The notes beneath the pieces were generated by a model. That model searched no databases. It was not told the DNA's origin and saw only the letters and a program-made list of their open reading frames with translations. Shown here piece by piece: positions 1 through 10,261 of a stretch of DNA of 64,000 bases (positions within the stretch are counted from its first letter, which is position 1; every line of letters starts with the position of its first letter). The DNA is from Alphaproteobacteria bacterium (GTDB lineage Bacteria; Pseudomonadota; Alphaproteobacteria; Rickettsiales; SXRF01), in contig JAGVLO010000007.1 of assembly GCA_020049775.1 (NCBI GenBank), forward strand, positions 179,133 to 243,132, given 5' to 3'. The position numbers and the translations under genes were made by a program.

Positions 1-38
1 GTAAGGGGAAATCTGTTGTTCGCTATGGGCAGGCATAG

Positions 39-485
39 TTATTCGATTACCAGCTTCATGCGTGTCATCACGCGGATAAACACTTCCCACATCAGGATGT
101 ACATATAGCCGAACGGGATGATTATAACAGGATGGGCAAACAGGTTCATGGCGTTGAATTGCAGCGTTACCAGAAAATCCCCAACCACGGAAAACGGCAC
201 ATACATCAGCGGTACAAGCAGGAAATGATGTTCGATATGGTCGTCGCCATGCCCCAATTCCATAACCCAGAACGAAATCATGGTAAACACAAACACAGGC
301 AGCGCCCACCCGCCGATAAAGAGCAGGAAGTTGGGGTTGACGCTCAGGTTACTGAAAAAATAATAGGCGTTCGGGTAGTTATTATACCACAACCATTCTA
401 CAAACGGGGTGTTGAGTATCATCACCCTGAACACCAGCGGCAAACATAACGCGATATAAAACAGCCAGTGTCTTGGCATGGGCAA
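39..485 (-). CDS. Hypothetical multi-pass membrane protein
   Basis: 148-aa ORF with several hydrophobic segments; family not recognised. Confidence 0.6.
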   Translation of the reverse strand: MPMPRHWLFYIALCLPLVFRVMILNTPFVEWLWYNNYPNAYYFFSNLSVNPNFLLFIGGWALPVFVFTMISFWVMELGHGDDHIEHHFLLVPLMYVPFSVVGDFLVTLQFNAMNLFAHPVIIIPFGYMYILMWEVFIRVMTRMKLVIE

Positions 486-503
486 ACAACCCTGAAATGT
501 GTT

Positions 504-1205
504 TTATGCAATCATGCTGGCAACGCCATAAGCAGTGGCGGCAGCAAGCGAGCCTATCAGTGTGGTCTGCATCGCCGACCTGATGGGCTTCTGGCCCGTA
601 AAGTACCCCTTAAACGCGCCAAATGCAAACAATGCCACAAGCCCGACCACCACCGACACCGGCAGGGCCTCGCTGACCTTCTCAAGGAAAATATAGGGCA
701 GCAGCGGCACAAGCCCGCCCAGCATATAGGCGCTGCCGATAATCAGCGGACTTTGGTAGATACGCCGCGCATCGGGGCGCTCCAGCCCCAGCTCGAAACG
801 CATCATGAAATCTACCCATTTTTTCGGGTTATCGCTGATACCTGCCACCACAGCCGGCACATGCACTTCCGGCACGCCGAAATCGCGCAATATATCTCCC
901 ACTTCCTTGGCCTCGACATGCGGCAAGCGCTCCACTTCCCAGTATTCACGCTGTTCTTCGGCCTCATAATGCTCTTTTTCCGTTTTCGCGCCGAGATAGC
1001 CCCCCAGCCCCATGGCTATTGTGCCTGCGGCAATTTCGGCCACCCCCGCCGTTACAATCAGCCCTGTGGAATCAATTACCCCCGCCAGCCCCGCCGCCAA
1101 CGCAAACGGCACGGTAAGGCCGTCGGCCATGCCAATTACAAAGTCACGCATTCCGGCCGATGACTGCAGGTGATGTTCGTGGTGCGGGTGGTGGTGCTGG
1201 CTCAT
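504..1205 (-). CDS. VIT1/CCC1 family Fe/Mn transporter-like protein
   Basis: [25 protein letters not shown]-terminus, [20 protein letters not shown], His-rich N-terminus; typical of VIT1/CCC1. Confidence 0.85.
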   Translation of the reverse strand: MSQHHHPHHEHHLQSSAGMRDFVIGMADGLTVPFALAAGLAGVIDSTGLIVTAGVAEIAAGTIAMGLGGYLGAKTEKEHYEAEEQREYWEVERLPHVEAKEVGDILRDFGVPEVHVPAVVAGISDNPKKWVDFMMRFELGLERPDARRIYQSPLIIGSAYMLGGLVPLLPYIFLEKVSEALPVSVVVGLVALFAFGAFKGYFTGQKPIRSAMQTTLIGSLAAATAYGVASMIA

Positions 1206-2122
1206 TGGGCAGCCAGTTTTTGCTCTTGTAACTTTTCGTCCCTCGCCGCCTTCATCTTGGCGAAGTCGTCGCCCGCGTGATAGCTGGAGCGCGTGAGCGG
1301 CGTGGCGGATACCATCAGGAAACCTTTGGCTTTCGCCTGCCTGCCGTAAATATCGAACTCTTCCGGCGTGATGTAAGCTTCCACCTTCGCGTGCTGCGGC
1401 GTGGGCTGCAGATATTGGCCGATGGTCATGAAATCCACGTCGGCAGCGCGCAGATCATCCATCACCTGCTGCACTTCTTCCTTGCTTTCACCCAACCCCA
1501 CCATCAGGCCGGATTTGGTAAAAATTGACGGGTCGATTTCTTTCACGGTTTTGAGCAAATGCAGTGAGTTGAAATAACGCGCGCCCGGGCGGATGGTTTT
1601 ATACAGCCTCGGCACGGTTTCGATATTGTGGTTATACACGTCCGGCCTTGCCTTCGCCACGATGGCGATGCCGTGTTCCTTGCGCAGGAAATCCGGCGTC
1701 AGCACTTCGATAGTGGTGTCCGGCGCGCGCTTGCGTATGGCGCGTATGCACTCGGCGAAATGCTCTGCACCGCCATCCTCAAGGTCGTCGCGGTCAACAG
1801 ACGTAATCACCACATGGTGCAGTTTCAGCTCCGATATGGCCTGTGCGAGGTTTTCCGGCTCATGCGGATTAAGCGCGCCCGGCACACCGGTTTTGATGTT
1901 GCAGAATGCGCAGGCGCGGGTGCAGGTATCGCCCATAATCATCACGGTGGCGTGCTTCTGGCTCCAGCATTCGCCAATGTTCGGGCAAGCCGCTTCTTCG
2001 CAGACGGTGTTGAGTTTCAGCTTGTGGATAATGTCGCGCGTGGCCTGATATTCGCGTGATACAGGTGCTTTAACGCGTATCCAGTCTGGTTTTGCTAATT
2101 TTTTATTATTATCTTCCAGCAT
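1202..2122 (-). CDS. lipA: Lipoyl synthase (start probably at internal Met 2122, not 2284)
   Basis: [13 protein letters not shown] and [13 protein letters not shown] radical-SAM/auxiliary cluster motifs. Confidence 0.95.
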   Translation of the reverse strand: MLEDNNKKLAKPDWIRVKAPVSREYQATRDIIHKLKLNTVCEEAACPNIGECWSQKHATVMIMGDTCTRACAFCNIKTGVPGALNPHEPENLAQAISELKLHHVVITSVDRDDLEDGGAEHFAECIRAIRKRAPDTTIEVLTPDFLRKEHGIAIVAKARPDVYNHNIETVPRLYKTIRPGARYFNSLHLLKTVKEIDPSIFTKSGLMVGLGESKEEVQQVMDDLRAADVDFMTIGQYLQPTPQHAKVEAYITPEEFDIYGRQAKAKGFLMVSATPLTRSSYHAGDDFAKMKAARDEKLQEQKLAAQ

Positions 2123-2240
2123 GTTAGAAACTTCCTTACGGATTAGAAAAAAGGCACGAAAAAGCTTGTCTAAACCGTAAAAATCCTTTAAAAGCTGCAC
2201 TCTTCCAGAATTTACACCGAATTGCAAGGAGCAAAACCTC

Positions 2241-2630
2241 ATGGCACGCGTCACCGTAGAAGACTGCATTATACAGGTTCCCAACCGTTTTGAGCTGGTT
2301 TTACTGGCCTCTCAGCGTGCCAAGCAGATTACTTCCGGCAACCCGTTGACCATTGAGCGTGATAACGACAAAGACGCTGTTGTTTCCCTGCGCGAAATCG
2401 CTGACCAGACCATCAGCCTCGACCAGCTTCAGGAAAACCTGATCCATAGCTTCTTCAAGCATCCGATTTCCGATATCGCTGACAAGAAACTGCTCACCGC
2501 CGGTGAAGAAATTCCCGCCGAAGTCGAAGAAGCCTTTAAGGATGCTGCGCAGAATATCAGCGTACAGCCTGCTGCTTCCGAAGATGATGGCATGGCATTC
2601 GGTGAAGACAACGTCGAAACCGAAGACTAA
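2241..2630 (+). CDS. rpoZ: DNA-directed RNA polymerase subunit omega
   Basis: [31 protein letters not shown]-terminus. Confidence 0.95.
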   Translation: MARVTVEDCIIQVPNRFELVLLASQRAKQITSGNPLTIERDNDKDAVVSLREIADQTISLDQLQENLIHSFFKHPISDIADKKLLTAGEEIPAEVEEAFKDAAQNISVQPAASEDDGMAFGEDNVETED

Positions 2631-2666
2631 TAGCTTCCCGCTAATCTACTCATTAATTTAAATTGA

Positions 2667-5387
2667 TTACTCGGCTTCCTGCGTGCGTATCGGCAGGGTG
2701 AAGGTAAATGCCGCGCCTTTGGGCTGGGTGTTCTGCCCCCAGATTTTGCCGCCATGGGCGTGGATAATACCACGGCAGATGGCAAGCCCAAGGCCGCCAC
2801 CTTTTGGCTCGCCGCCGCGGGTATCTTTTTTGATATCGCCTGCATAGAATTTATCGAAGATGCGCTCTTCCTCACCCGCCGGAATGCCCGGACCGTCGTC
2901 AGACACAATCACATGCACATCGGGTTTAACCGTCTGCGCGGTGATGGTGATGGTGGTTCCTGACGGCGTGTATTCCGCTGCATTTTCCAGCAGGTTGATA
3001 AGTACCTGCTCAATCAGCAGACCGTCCATGCGCAGCAGCGGCAAGCCATGCTCGATGTTGGTCACTACCTTGTGCTTGCCCAGCTTGGGGTCAACACGCA
3101 TAAGGGCCGAACCAATCAATTCCTCGATGAAATAAAGCTCCCTGTTCAGTTTTACCGATCCTGATTCAAGGCTGGATACGTCAAGCAGGTTGGTCACCAT
3201 GCGAGCAAGGCGCGCGCCTTCTTCGTGAATGGAACGCAGCAATTCCTTGCGGTATTCTTCAGTAATCTTCCCGCCTTCCAGCAACAGCGTGCTGGCCGCG
3301 CCGGTAATGGCCGCCAGCGGTGTGCGCAGGTCGTGTGATACGGAAGACAGCAGGATATTGCGGAGCTTTTCGCTTTCCGCCTCAATCATAGTTTGTTCTA
3401 CAAGCTCGGCAGCATTAGCACGCTCAAGTGCCGAAGCGGTAATGTTGGCCAGCGCCTCCAGTATTTCCACCTTGTCTGTAGCAAAGCCTTGCGGTGATTG
3501 TTCGTGTGGCATAGCACCGATAACACCAACCACACCGCCTGAGCTAATCATGGGAACATAAAGCGCCTTTGCAGAAGGCAGCGTATCTGTGCCGAGTCCG
3601 GCATTTTGGCTGTGGGTAAATGTCCAGTTGGCAACGCTCTCCTCGCGTACGGGATCGATGGAGCGCGCTTCCGTTTCCGTTTCCGCCACCACGGTTTGCA
3701 ATAGCCCCTTGTTGTCCGGCAGCCACAGAAAAATATCGCTGTCAAGAACGTCCGACATATGTTGCGCGGCAATCTGCGCCAGCGTGATTTTGCCACGGCT
3801 GGCAGTCAGCTCACGAGTCATGGCAAATAGTGTTGATGTGTTCTTTTCACGCTTACGCGCTGAAATTGCCTGAAGCCTGAGATGCGCCGTTTGCGATCCG
3901 ATAATCATGCCCGTAATCATCAGCACGATAATCGTAACCAGATGCTGGTCGTCAGAAAGTTTCAGCGAGTATTTCGGATTCATGAAAAAGAAATTCAGCG
4001 CAAACGCTGAAGTTACCGTAGTCAGCAGCGAAGGCCAGCGGCCATAGCGCAGCGCGATACTGACAATGCCGATAAGGTAGCCAAGCACAAGATTTACGGT
4101 TTCAACATGCGGCGCAGCAGGAAACAGCAGCAGCGTACAGAATACCGTCATCAACCCCGCATAGAGGTAATGCTGCCAGGGCGATTTGGTTTTCCAGAAC
4201 GGAGACGTCAGCGTTTTGCGCTCTTCCGAATCACCCGTTACAATGTAAACGTCGATATCCGCCGAGCCGCGTATCAGCTGGTCTGCCAGCGTACCCCATA
4301 GAATTTCCTGCCAGCGCGGACGCGGCGTTTTGCCAACAATGATTTTAGTAATGCCGTTTTCACGGGCATAGGTCAGGATTTCATCAGCGGCTTTCTGATG
4401 GCCCTGAATAATGTGCGGTGTGCCACCCATGCGTTCTGCAAGGCGCAGCGTGCGTTCAACGGCTTCCTGCCCTTCCTTGTTCAGGCGGTAATGCCGCTCG
4501 TTTTCGATATAGATAGCCGCCCAGTGCGCCTTTAAGCCACCGGACATACGCTTGGCCACACGCACCAGCTTTACCGAAAGTGCGTCTGGCCCTATGCAGA
4601 CCATGATACGTTCAGCGCCGCTCCAGCCATGCGCACCGCCGTCTTTGGTCTTGTACATGTCCATGAGTGCGTCCACACGCTCGGCGGTGCGGCGAAGCGC
4701 AAGCTCGCGTAGCGCAATCAGGTTGCTTTTCTTGAAAAAGTTCTGGGCTGCACGCTTCTTGGCTTCCGGCGCTATGTAAACTTTGCCCTCTTTAAGCCGC
4801 TTGAGCAATTCTTCTGACGGAATGTCCACCAGCGAGATTTCGTCTGCCTTGTCGAAAAGTGCATCAGGCACCGTTTCCTTAACCCACACGCCAGTGATAC
4901 GCGCCACCACATCGTTGAGGCTTTCAAGATGCTGCACATTAATAGTTGTGTAAACACTAATGCCTGCATCCAGCAACTCTTCCACGTCTTGCCAGCGTTT
5001 GGGGTGACGTGATCCGGGTGCGTTGCTGTGCGCCAGTTCGTCAAGCAATATGAGCTGCGGCTTACGCAAGAGCGCAGCATCGATATCGAATTCCTTGATG
5101 AGCGTACCGCGGTACTGCACTTCGCGGTTAGGAAGAATGGGCAGGCCTTCCACCAGCTTCTTGGTTTCTTCGCGACCATGCGTTTCCACAAGGCCAATCA
5201 TCACGTCTATATTTTCTGCTAATGCCTGCTTGCCTGCCGACAACATGGCATACGTCTTGCCTACACCTGCGCAGGCACCAAAGAATATCTTGAGTTTACC
5301 GCGTTTGCTCTCTTGCTGGGATTCCTTTTCCTCAGCGGCAATACGACTCAGTAGCTCGTCGGGATCTGGGCGGGATTCATCGTTCAT
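2667..5387 (-). CDS. kdpD: Sensor histidine kinase KdpD
   Basis: KIFFGACAGVGKTYAML, USP-like domain, DUF4118-like TM region, SVSHDLRTPLAAI H-box; adjacent to kdpC. Confidence 0.95.
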   Translation of the reverse strand: MNDESRPDPDELLSRIAAEEKESQQESKRGKLKIFFGACAGVGKTYAMLSAGKQALAENIDVMIGLVETHGREETKKLVEGLPILPNREVQYRGTLIKEFDIDAALLRKPQLILLDELAHSNAPGSRHPKRWQDVEELLDAGISVYTTINVQHLESLNDVVARITGVWVKETVPDALFDKADEISLVDIPSEELLKRLKEGKVYIAPEAKKRAAQNFFKKSNLIALRELALRRTAERVDALMDMYKTKDGGAHGWSGAERIMVCIGPDALSVKLVRVAKRMSGGLKAHWAAIYIENERHYRLNKEGQEAVERTLRLAERMGGTPHIIQGHQKAADEILTYARENGITKIIVGKTPRPRWQEILWGTLADQLIRGSADIDVYIVTGDSEERKTLTSPFWKTKSPWQHYLYAGLMTVFCTLLLFPAAPHVETVNLVLGYLIGIVSIALRYGRWPSLLTTVTSAFALNFFFMNPKYSLKLSDDQHLVTIIVLMITGMIIGSQTAHLRLQAISARKREKNTSTLFAMTRELTASRGKITLAQIAAQHMSDVLDSDIFLWLPDNKGLLQTVVAETETEARSIDPVREESVANWTFTHSQNAGLGTDTLPSAKALYVPMISSGGVVGVIGAMPHEQSPQGFATDKVEILEALANITASALERANAAELVEQTMIEAESEKLRNILLSSVSHDLRTPLAAITGAASTLLLEGGKITEEYRKELLRSIHEEGARLARMVTNLLDVSSLESGSVKLNRELYFIEELIGSALMRVDPKLGKHKVVTNIEHGLPLLRMDGLLIEQVLINLLENAAEYTPSGTTITITAQTVKPDVHVIVSDDGPGIPAGEEERIFDKFYAGDIKKDTRGGEPKGGGLGLAICRGIIHAHGGKIWGQNTQPKGAAFTFTLPIRTQEAE

Positions 5388-5442
5388 TCCAGCAATTTAG
5401 CGTATAAACTGGAAAATTCATCCTGTTTTTTTGGAAAGAACG

Positions 5443-6042
5443 TTAGTGGGGAGTCTTTTTTGCCAGCTCGTCGAGTGACATGTTGAGTTCGAGAACATTA
5501 ACATAATCCTGCCCAAGCATACCAAACGCAAAGCCGCGAATGGTGGCAGCTTCAATAAGCTTCTTAACATCTTCCTGTTTCATGCTTCTTGCTTTTGCAA
5601 CACGTGAAAGCTGGTAACTGGCAGATTCAAGACTGATATGAGGGTCAAGGCCGCTGGCAGAAGCAGTCACCAGATCCATCGGTATATGTGCGGTGTTGTG
5701 GGTATCCACACGCTGCAGTTTACTGATATGTTCCTTCACGGCCTGTATCATCTTGGGATTGGAAGGGCTGAGGTTTGAGCCGCCGGATGCAGCCGCATTA
5801 TAAGGCGGCGTGGTAGCCGAAGGCCTGCTCCAGAAATACCACTCATTGTCGAAACGCTGCCCAATCAGTTCCGAGCCAACTACTTTACCCCCCCATTCCA
5901 CAAGGCTTCCGTTAGCCTTATGTGGAAACATCAACTGCGCTATTCCCATGACTATCATGGGGTAGATGCCGCCAAGCAATACAGTCATCACCAGTAGTAA
6001 ACCGATGGTCCCACGCAGAATTTTCTTAGCGTCGCCCATCAT
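5443..6042 (-). CDS. kdpC: K+-transporting ATPase subunit C
   Basis: [35 protein letters not shown] motif. Confidence 0.95.
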   Translation of the reverse strand: MMGDAKKILRGTIGLLLVMTVLLGGIYPMIVMGIAQLMFPHKANGSLVEWGGKVVGSELIGQRFDNEWYFWSRPSATTPPYNAAASGGSNLSPSNPKMIQAVKEHISKLQRVDTHNTAHIPMDLVTASASGLDPHISLESASYQLSRVAKARSMKQEDVKKLIEAATIRGFAFGMLGQDYVNVLELNMSLDELAKKTPH

Positions 6043-8105
6043 ACAGCCCCCACAAGCGCCAGAAGCATGTCAATGCCCTTGATGGCAATGAAAGGCACAA
6101 TCACACCGCTGCCGCCATAAATAAGCAGGTTGCGGCGCAGCAAGGCCGCAGCGCCAATCGGATGGTAAGGCACGCCCTTCAGCGCCACAGGAATCAGCAA
6201 CACGATAAGCAGGGCATTAAAGATAATAGCCGAAAGCATGGCCGACACCGGTGATGTCAACTGCATGACATTAAGGGTCTGCAGCTCAGGATATGTGCTG
6301 GCGAACGCGGCGGGAATAATAGCAAAATATTTGGTGATATCGTTGGTGATAGAAAATGTAGTAAGTGAACCGCGCGTCATCAGCAACTGTTTACCAATTT
6401 CTACAATCTCAATCAACTTGGTGGGGTCAGAGTCAAGGTCCACCATGTTGCCAGCTTCCTTTGCCGCCTGTGTGCCGCTGTTCATTACCACCGCCACGTC
6501 CGACTGGGCAAGAGCAGGCGCATCGTTGGTGCCGTCACCGACCATGGCCACCATTTCACCACCTGTCTGCATCTTGCGGATAAGTTTAAGCTTTGCTTCC
6601 GGTGTTGCCTGCGCAAGATAGTCGTCCACGCCTGCTTCGGTTGCAATGGCGGCTGCCGTCAGCGGATTATCACCTGTAATCATGATGCTTCTGATGCCCA
6701 TACGGCGAAGATCAGCAAGGCGTTCTTTAATCCCCGTCTTAACTACGTCTTTGAGATAAATCACGCCTATGGCTTTGTTACCGTCAGCCACCACCAGAGG
6801 CGTGCCTCCGCCACGGGCGATTTCCTCTACCCTGCGGTTCACATCGTCGCCGACTGTCCCACCAAGGGTTTTCAGGTGGTTTTCAACCGCGTCGGCAGCG
6901 CCTTTTAGAATCTGGCGGTTGCCGATTTTAATGCCGCTATAGCGCGTTTCGGCGCTGAACTCGATAAACTCGCTGCCTTCCGGTGCAGTCGCCACATCTG
7001 ACATATTATATTTACGGCGCGCCAGCTGAACGATACTTTTTCCTTCCGGTGTCTGGTCAGACAGCGATGACAGCTGCGCCACCTCCGCCAGTAGAAAAAC
7101 ATCAACTCCGAAAGCAGGATAAAACTCCACCGCCTGACGGTTGCCATGGGTAATAGTGCCGGTCTTGTCCAACAGCAGGCAATTTACATCGCCCGCCGCT
7201 TCCACCGCCCTGCCCGATGACGCAATTACGTTTGCCTGCAGCAGCCTGTTCATACCGGCAATGCCGATGGCCGAAAGCAGGCCGCCTATGGTTGTCGGCG
7301 CAAGGCATACCAGCAACGCCACAAGCATGGTAGGTGTAATAGGCAAGTTGCCCGTACCCAACACACTGAATAGAGAAAACGGCAGCAGTGTTACCGTGAG
7401 CAGCAGGAATATCCATGTAAAGGCCGCCAGCAATATTGAAAGCGCAATTTCATTAGGGGTTTTCTGGCGCTTTGCGCCCTCGACCAGCGACACCATGCGG
7501 TCGATAAAACTTTCACCAGCATTGGCGGTAATGCGTATCACCAGCCAGTCAGACAGAACACGAGTACCGCCGGTCACGGCGTCGGAATCGCCACCGCTTT
7601 CACGGATTACAGGAGCGCTTTCACCCGTAATAGCGCTTTCATCCACCGAGGCGATACCATCTATCACCTGACCGTCGCCAGGTATGAAATCGCCCGCTTT
7701 CACAAGCACAATATCATCCTTGTGCAGTGAGGAAGCCGAGACCACCTGATAGTCGTCATGATTCTTGTTATTGCGCAGTTTTTTTGCATCCACCTCTTTA
7801 CGCAGCGCACGCAGCGACTCGGCCTGCGCCTTACCGCGTCCTTCGGCAATGCTTTCTGCGAAATTGGCAAACAGCAGAGTAAACCAAAGCCACAGCGCAA
7901 TCCATAATGTAAACCATGCCGGTTCGTGGCCGATGTCAGCGCCGGTAGTCATATGGTAGATATAAAAGCACGTAAGCATCAATGTGCAACAGTACACCAC
8001 AAACATCACAGGGTTGCGCAGCTGGTTTGCGGGGTGCAGTTTGGTAAAAGTTCCTATTAAGGCTTGCGCAAGATTAGCATGGGCAGCAGGCACGGAATGT
8101 GTCAT
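6039..8105 (-). CDS. kdpB: K+-transporting P-type ATPase subunit B
   Basis: [13 protein letters not shown] phosphorylation motif, [44 protein letters not shown]. Confidence 0.97.
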   Translation of the reverse strand: MTHSVPAAHANLAQALIGTFTKLHPANQLRNPVMFVVYCCTLMLTCFYIYHMTTGADIGHEPAWFTLWIALWLWFTLLFANFAESIAEGRGKAQAESLRALRKEVDAKKLRNNKNHDDYQVVSASSLHKDDIVLVKAGDFIPGDGQVIDGIASVDESAITGESAPVIRESGGDSDAVTGGTRVLSDWLVIRITANAGESFIDRMVSLVEGAKRQKTPNEIALSILLAAFTWIFLLLTVTLLPFSLFSVLGTGNLPITPTMLVALLVCLAPTTIGGLLSAIGIAGMNRLLQANVIASSGRAVEAAGDVNCLLLDKTGTITHGNRQAVEFYPAFGVDVFLLAEVAQLSSLSDQTPEGKSIVQLARRKYNMSDVATAPEGSEFIEFSAETRYSGIKIGNRQILKGAADAVENHLKTLGGTVGDDVNRRVEEIARGGGTPLVVADGNKAIGVIYLKDVVKTGIKERLADLRRMGIRSIMITGDNPLTAAAIATEAGVDDYLAQATPEAKLKLIRKMQTGGEMVAMVGDGTNDAPALAQSDVAVVMNSGTQAAKEAGNMVDLDSDPTKLIEIVEIGKQLLMTRGSLTTFSITNDITKYFAIIPAAFASTYPELQTLNVMQLTSPVSAMLSAIIFNALLIVLLIPVALKGVPYHPIGAAALLRRNLLIYGGSGVIVPFIAIKGIDMLLALVGAV

Positions 8106-9805
8106 AAGCCCCCCGCAGCTTTTATCATGATCAGATGATCAGCTATCGGACCAAGCGCCAATGAAGGCAAATAGGTGAGCAAGTTGAGTAGTATGATAAA
8201 GCAGAGCATCAGCGTAAAGAACAGCGTATGCGTCGGCAGCGTGCCAAGCCCCGGCGCTACCGTGTTGCGCGCGGCCATGGCCCCAGCGATGGCAATCACA
8301 GGAATCATCAGCCAGTAACGGCCAAGCACCATACAAATACCCAGGGTGATATTATAAAAACTGGAATTGGAATTAAGCCCCGCAAATGCACTGCCGTTGT
8401 TATTGGATGCAGAAGCATAGGCATATAATATTTCGGTAAAGCCGTGTGGCGCCGGATTGGCGATTGCTCCCCTGCCCGCCTCGGTTGCAACGGCAATGGC
8501 TGTACCCGCCAACATCAATGCACCCGGAATCACCATTACCAGAGATGCCATCTTTACTTCAAACGGCCCAAGCTTTTTGCCCAGATATTCCGGCGTGCGC
8601 CCCACCATCAGACCGGCCATGAACACAGTAATCAGCACAAACATCAACATGCCGTAAAGACCGCTGCCAACACCGCCAAACAACACTTCGAACTGAATCA
8701 TCATGAGGGGAATCAGCCCGCCGAGCGGCATGTAGGAATCATGCATAGAATTGACCGAACCGTTGGAAGTGGCGGTCGTCAGTGATGCCCACAGTACAGA
8801 ACTGGCAATGCCGAAACGCACTTCCTTGCCTTCCATGTTTCCGTCAGACATATCCACATGATGCGCCGGAAGCTTAGGGTTCGGATGGTGTTCTTTCATT
8901 TCAGCAACGGACAGGAGCGGTGCAATCACTATCATGGTGGCTACAAACAACACCCATCCCTGACTGCGGTCACCCGCCATAACACCGAACATATACATGA
9001 ATGAAGCTGGTATAAGTACGATGCTGATAAGCTGCAATATGTTTGTCAGGGGTGTGGGGTTTTCATAAGGGTGCGCACCATTGGCATTAAAAAATCCGCC
9101 GCCGTTGCTGCCCAGCATCTTGATAGCAACCTGCGATGCCACTGGGCCTTGCGCAATCTGCCCCGCTTCGCCATGAAAGGCGGAACTATACGAAACATAG
9201 GTGTTGAAGTTCTGGATAACGCCCTGCGAACTCAAAAACACTGAAAACACAAACGCCATGGGCAGCAATATATAAAGAATGCCGCGCACGATATCGACAT
9301 AGAGGTTGCCCACTGTTTTGGAATGTTTGCGGGTCAGCCCGCGAACAAAAACCACGGCGGCAGCCATACCAGTAGCTGCAGAAAGGAAATTTTGCACCGT
9401 AACACCCACCATTTGCGAGAAATAGCTGAGTGCCACTTCACCGCTATAGCTCTGCCAGTTGGTGTTGGTTACAAAACTGATGGCGGCATTAAATGCCAGA
9501 TCCGGCGAAAGTCCGGCAAAGCCCTGCGGGTTAAGCGGCAACATTCCCTGCATTATAAAAATGATGAAAATCAGCAGAAAGCCCAAAAAGCCCGTTACAA
9601 GCAAGGCGCATGCATAGGTCAACCAGTGCATTTCCTGATTGGGGTCAATGCCGCAAATACGGTATATAAGGTCTTCCAGCCAGCCCAACGGCTTACTGAG
9701 CCATATGCGCTGCCCGCTATACACACGCGCCATGTATGACCCTAGCGGTATCATCAGGGCTATTACGATAGCAAAGCAAACAAATATATATATGGCTGAG
9801 GACAT
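8102..9805 (-). CDS. kdpA: K+-transporting ATPase subunit A
   Basis: Multi-pass protein; [24 protein letters not shown] selectivity region. Confidence 0.97.
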   Translation of the reverse strand: MSSAIYIFVCFAIVIALMIPLGSYMARVYSGQRIWLSKPLGWLEDLIYRICGIDPNQEMHWLTYACALLVTGFLGFLLIFIIFIMQGMLPLNPQGFAGLSPDLAFNAAISFVTNTNWQSYSGEVALSYFSQMVGVTVQNFLSAATGMAAAVVFVRGLTRKHSKTVGNLYVDIVRGILYILLPMAFVFSVFLSSQGVIQNFNTYVSYSSAFHGEAGQIAQGPVASQVAIKMLGSNGGGFFNANGAHPYENPTPLTNILQLISIVLIPASFMYMFGVMAGDRSQGWVLFVATMIVIAPLLSVAEMKEHHPNPKLPAHHVDMSDGNMEGKEVRFGIASSVLWASLTTATSNGSVNSMHDSYMPLGGLIPLMMIQFEVLFGGVGSGLYGMLMFVLITVFMAGLMVGRTPEYLGKKLGPFEVKMASLVMVIPGALMLAGTAIAVATEAGRGAIANPAPHGFTEILYAYASASNNNGSAFAGLNSNSSFYNITLGICMVLGRYWLMIPVIAIAGAMAARNTVAPGLGTLPTHTLFFTLMLCFIILLNLLTYLPSLALGPIADHLIMIKAAGGL

Positions 9806-9817
9806 GTGCTTGCTCGT

Positions 9818-9910
9818 TTAGGGGAAAAGGTCCGGTTTTAATAGCGCTACCATCAGATAAACGAACAGCACCGCAGCGACTAACCCCATTATAATGTAGA
9901 TCGTGGCCAT
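9818..9910 (-). CDS. kdpF: KdpF-like small membrane subunit (30 aa), not in the supplied ORF track
   Basis: Reverse-strand translation MATIYIIMGLVAAVLFVYLMVALLKPDLFP*, directly upstream of kdpA; single TM with KPDLFP-type end. Confidence 0.85.
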   Translation of the reverse strand: MATIYIIMGLVAAVLFVYLMVALLKPDLFP

Positions 9911-9911
9911 A

Positions 9912-10001
9912 TCAGTCCTCGCTCAGCTTATGGCACGTCAGCGCAAGCCCGCCGGTCAGGAGGAATAGGAACAGCCCAAGAGCTATATAAGCGAATGTCA
10001 T
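9912..10001 (-). CDS. Small single-TM protein upstream of kdpF (29 aa), not in the supplied ORF track
   Basis: Reverse-strand translation MTFAYIALGLFLFLLTGGLALTCHKLSED*, same strand and 1 nt from kdpF. Confidence 0.55.
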   Translation of the reverse strand: MTFAYIALGLFLFLLTGGLALTCHKLSED

Positions 10002-10261
10002 GAGAAATGCGGAATTAAAATACGGAATGTCAAAGGAGTATAGTTTTAAAACAGCGCTACTATAGACCTGCTGCTGCCTGAGTCAATACGGAGCAGATGG
10101 TATCAGCCATGCGTTTAGCTCATGAATATTCTTTTTGAATATGAACAGCTTCTCTTTCTCGCCCTGACCATTGACCCCAAATTGAAGCCCAACCTTGACT
10201 AAAGGCCTGTAAAGGGGTTCAGTTAAAGAAAAGAGAAAAAAATCTCAGGGAGTGAACATTG

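Noticed and set aside
468-1163. 231-aa plus-strand ORF
   Set aside because: Antisense to the VIT1/CCC1-like gene; translation lacks any domain signal
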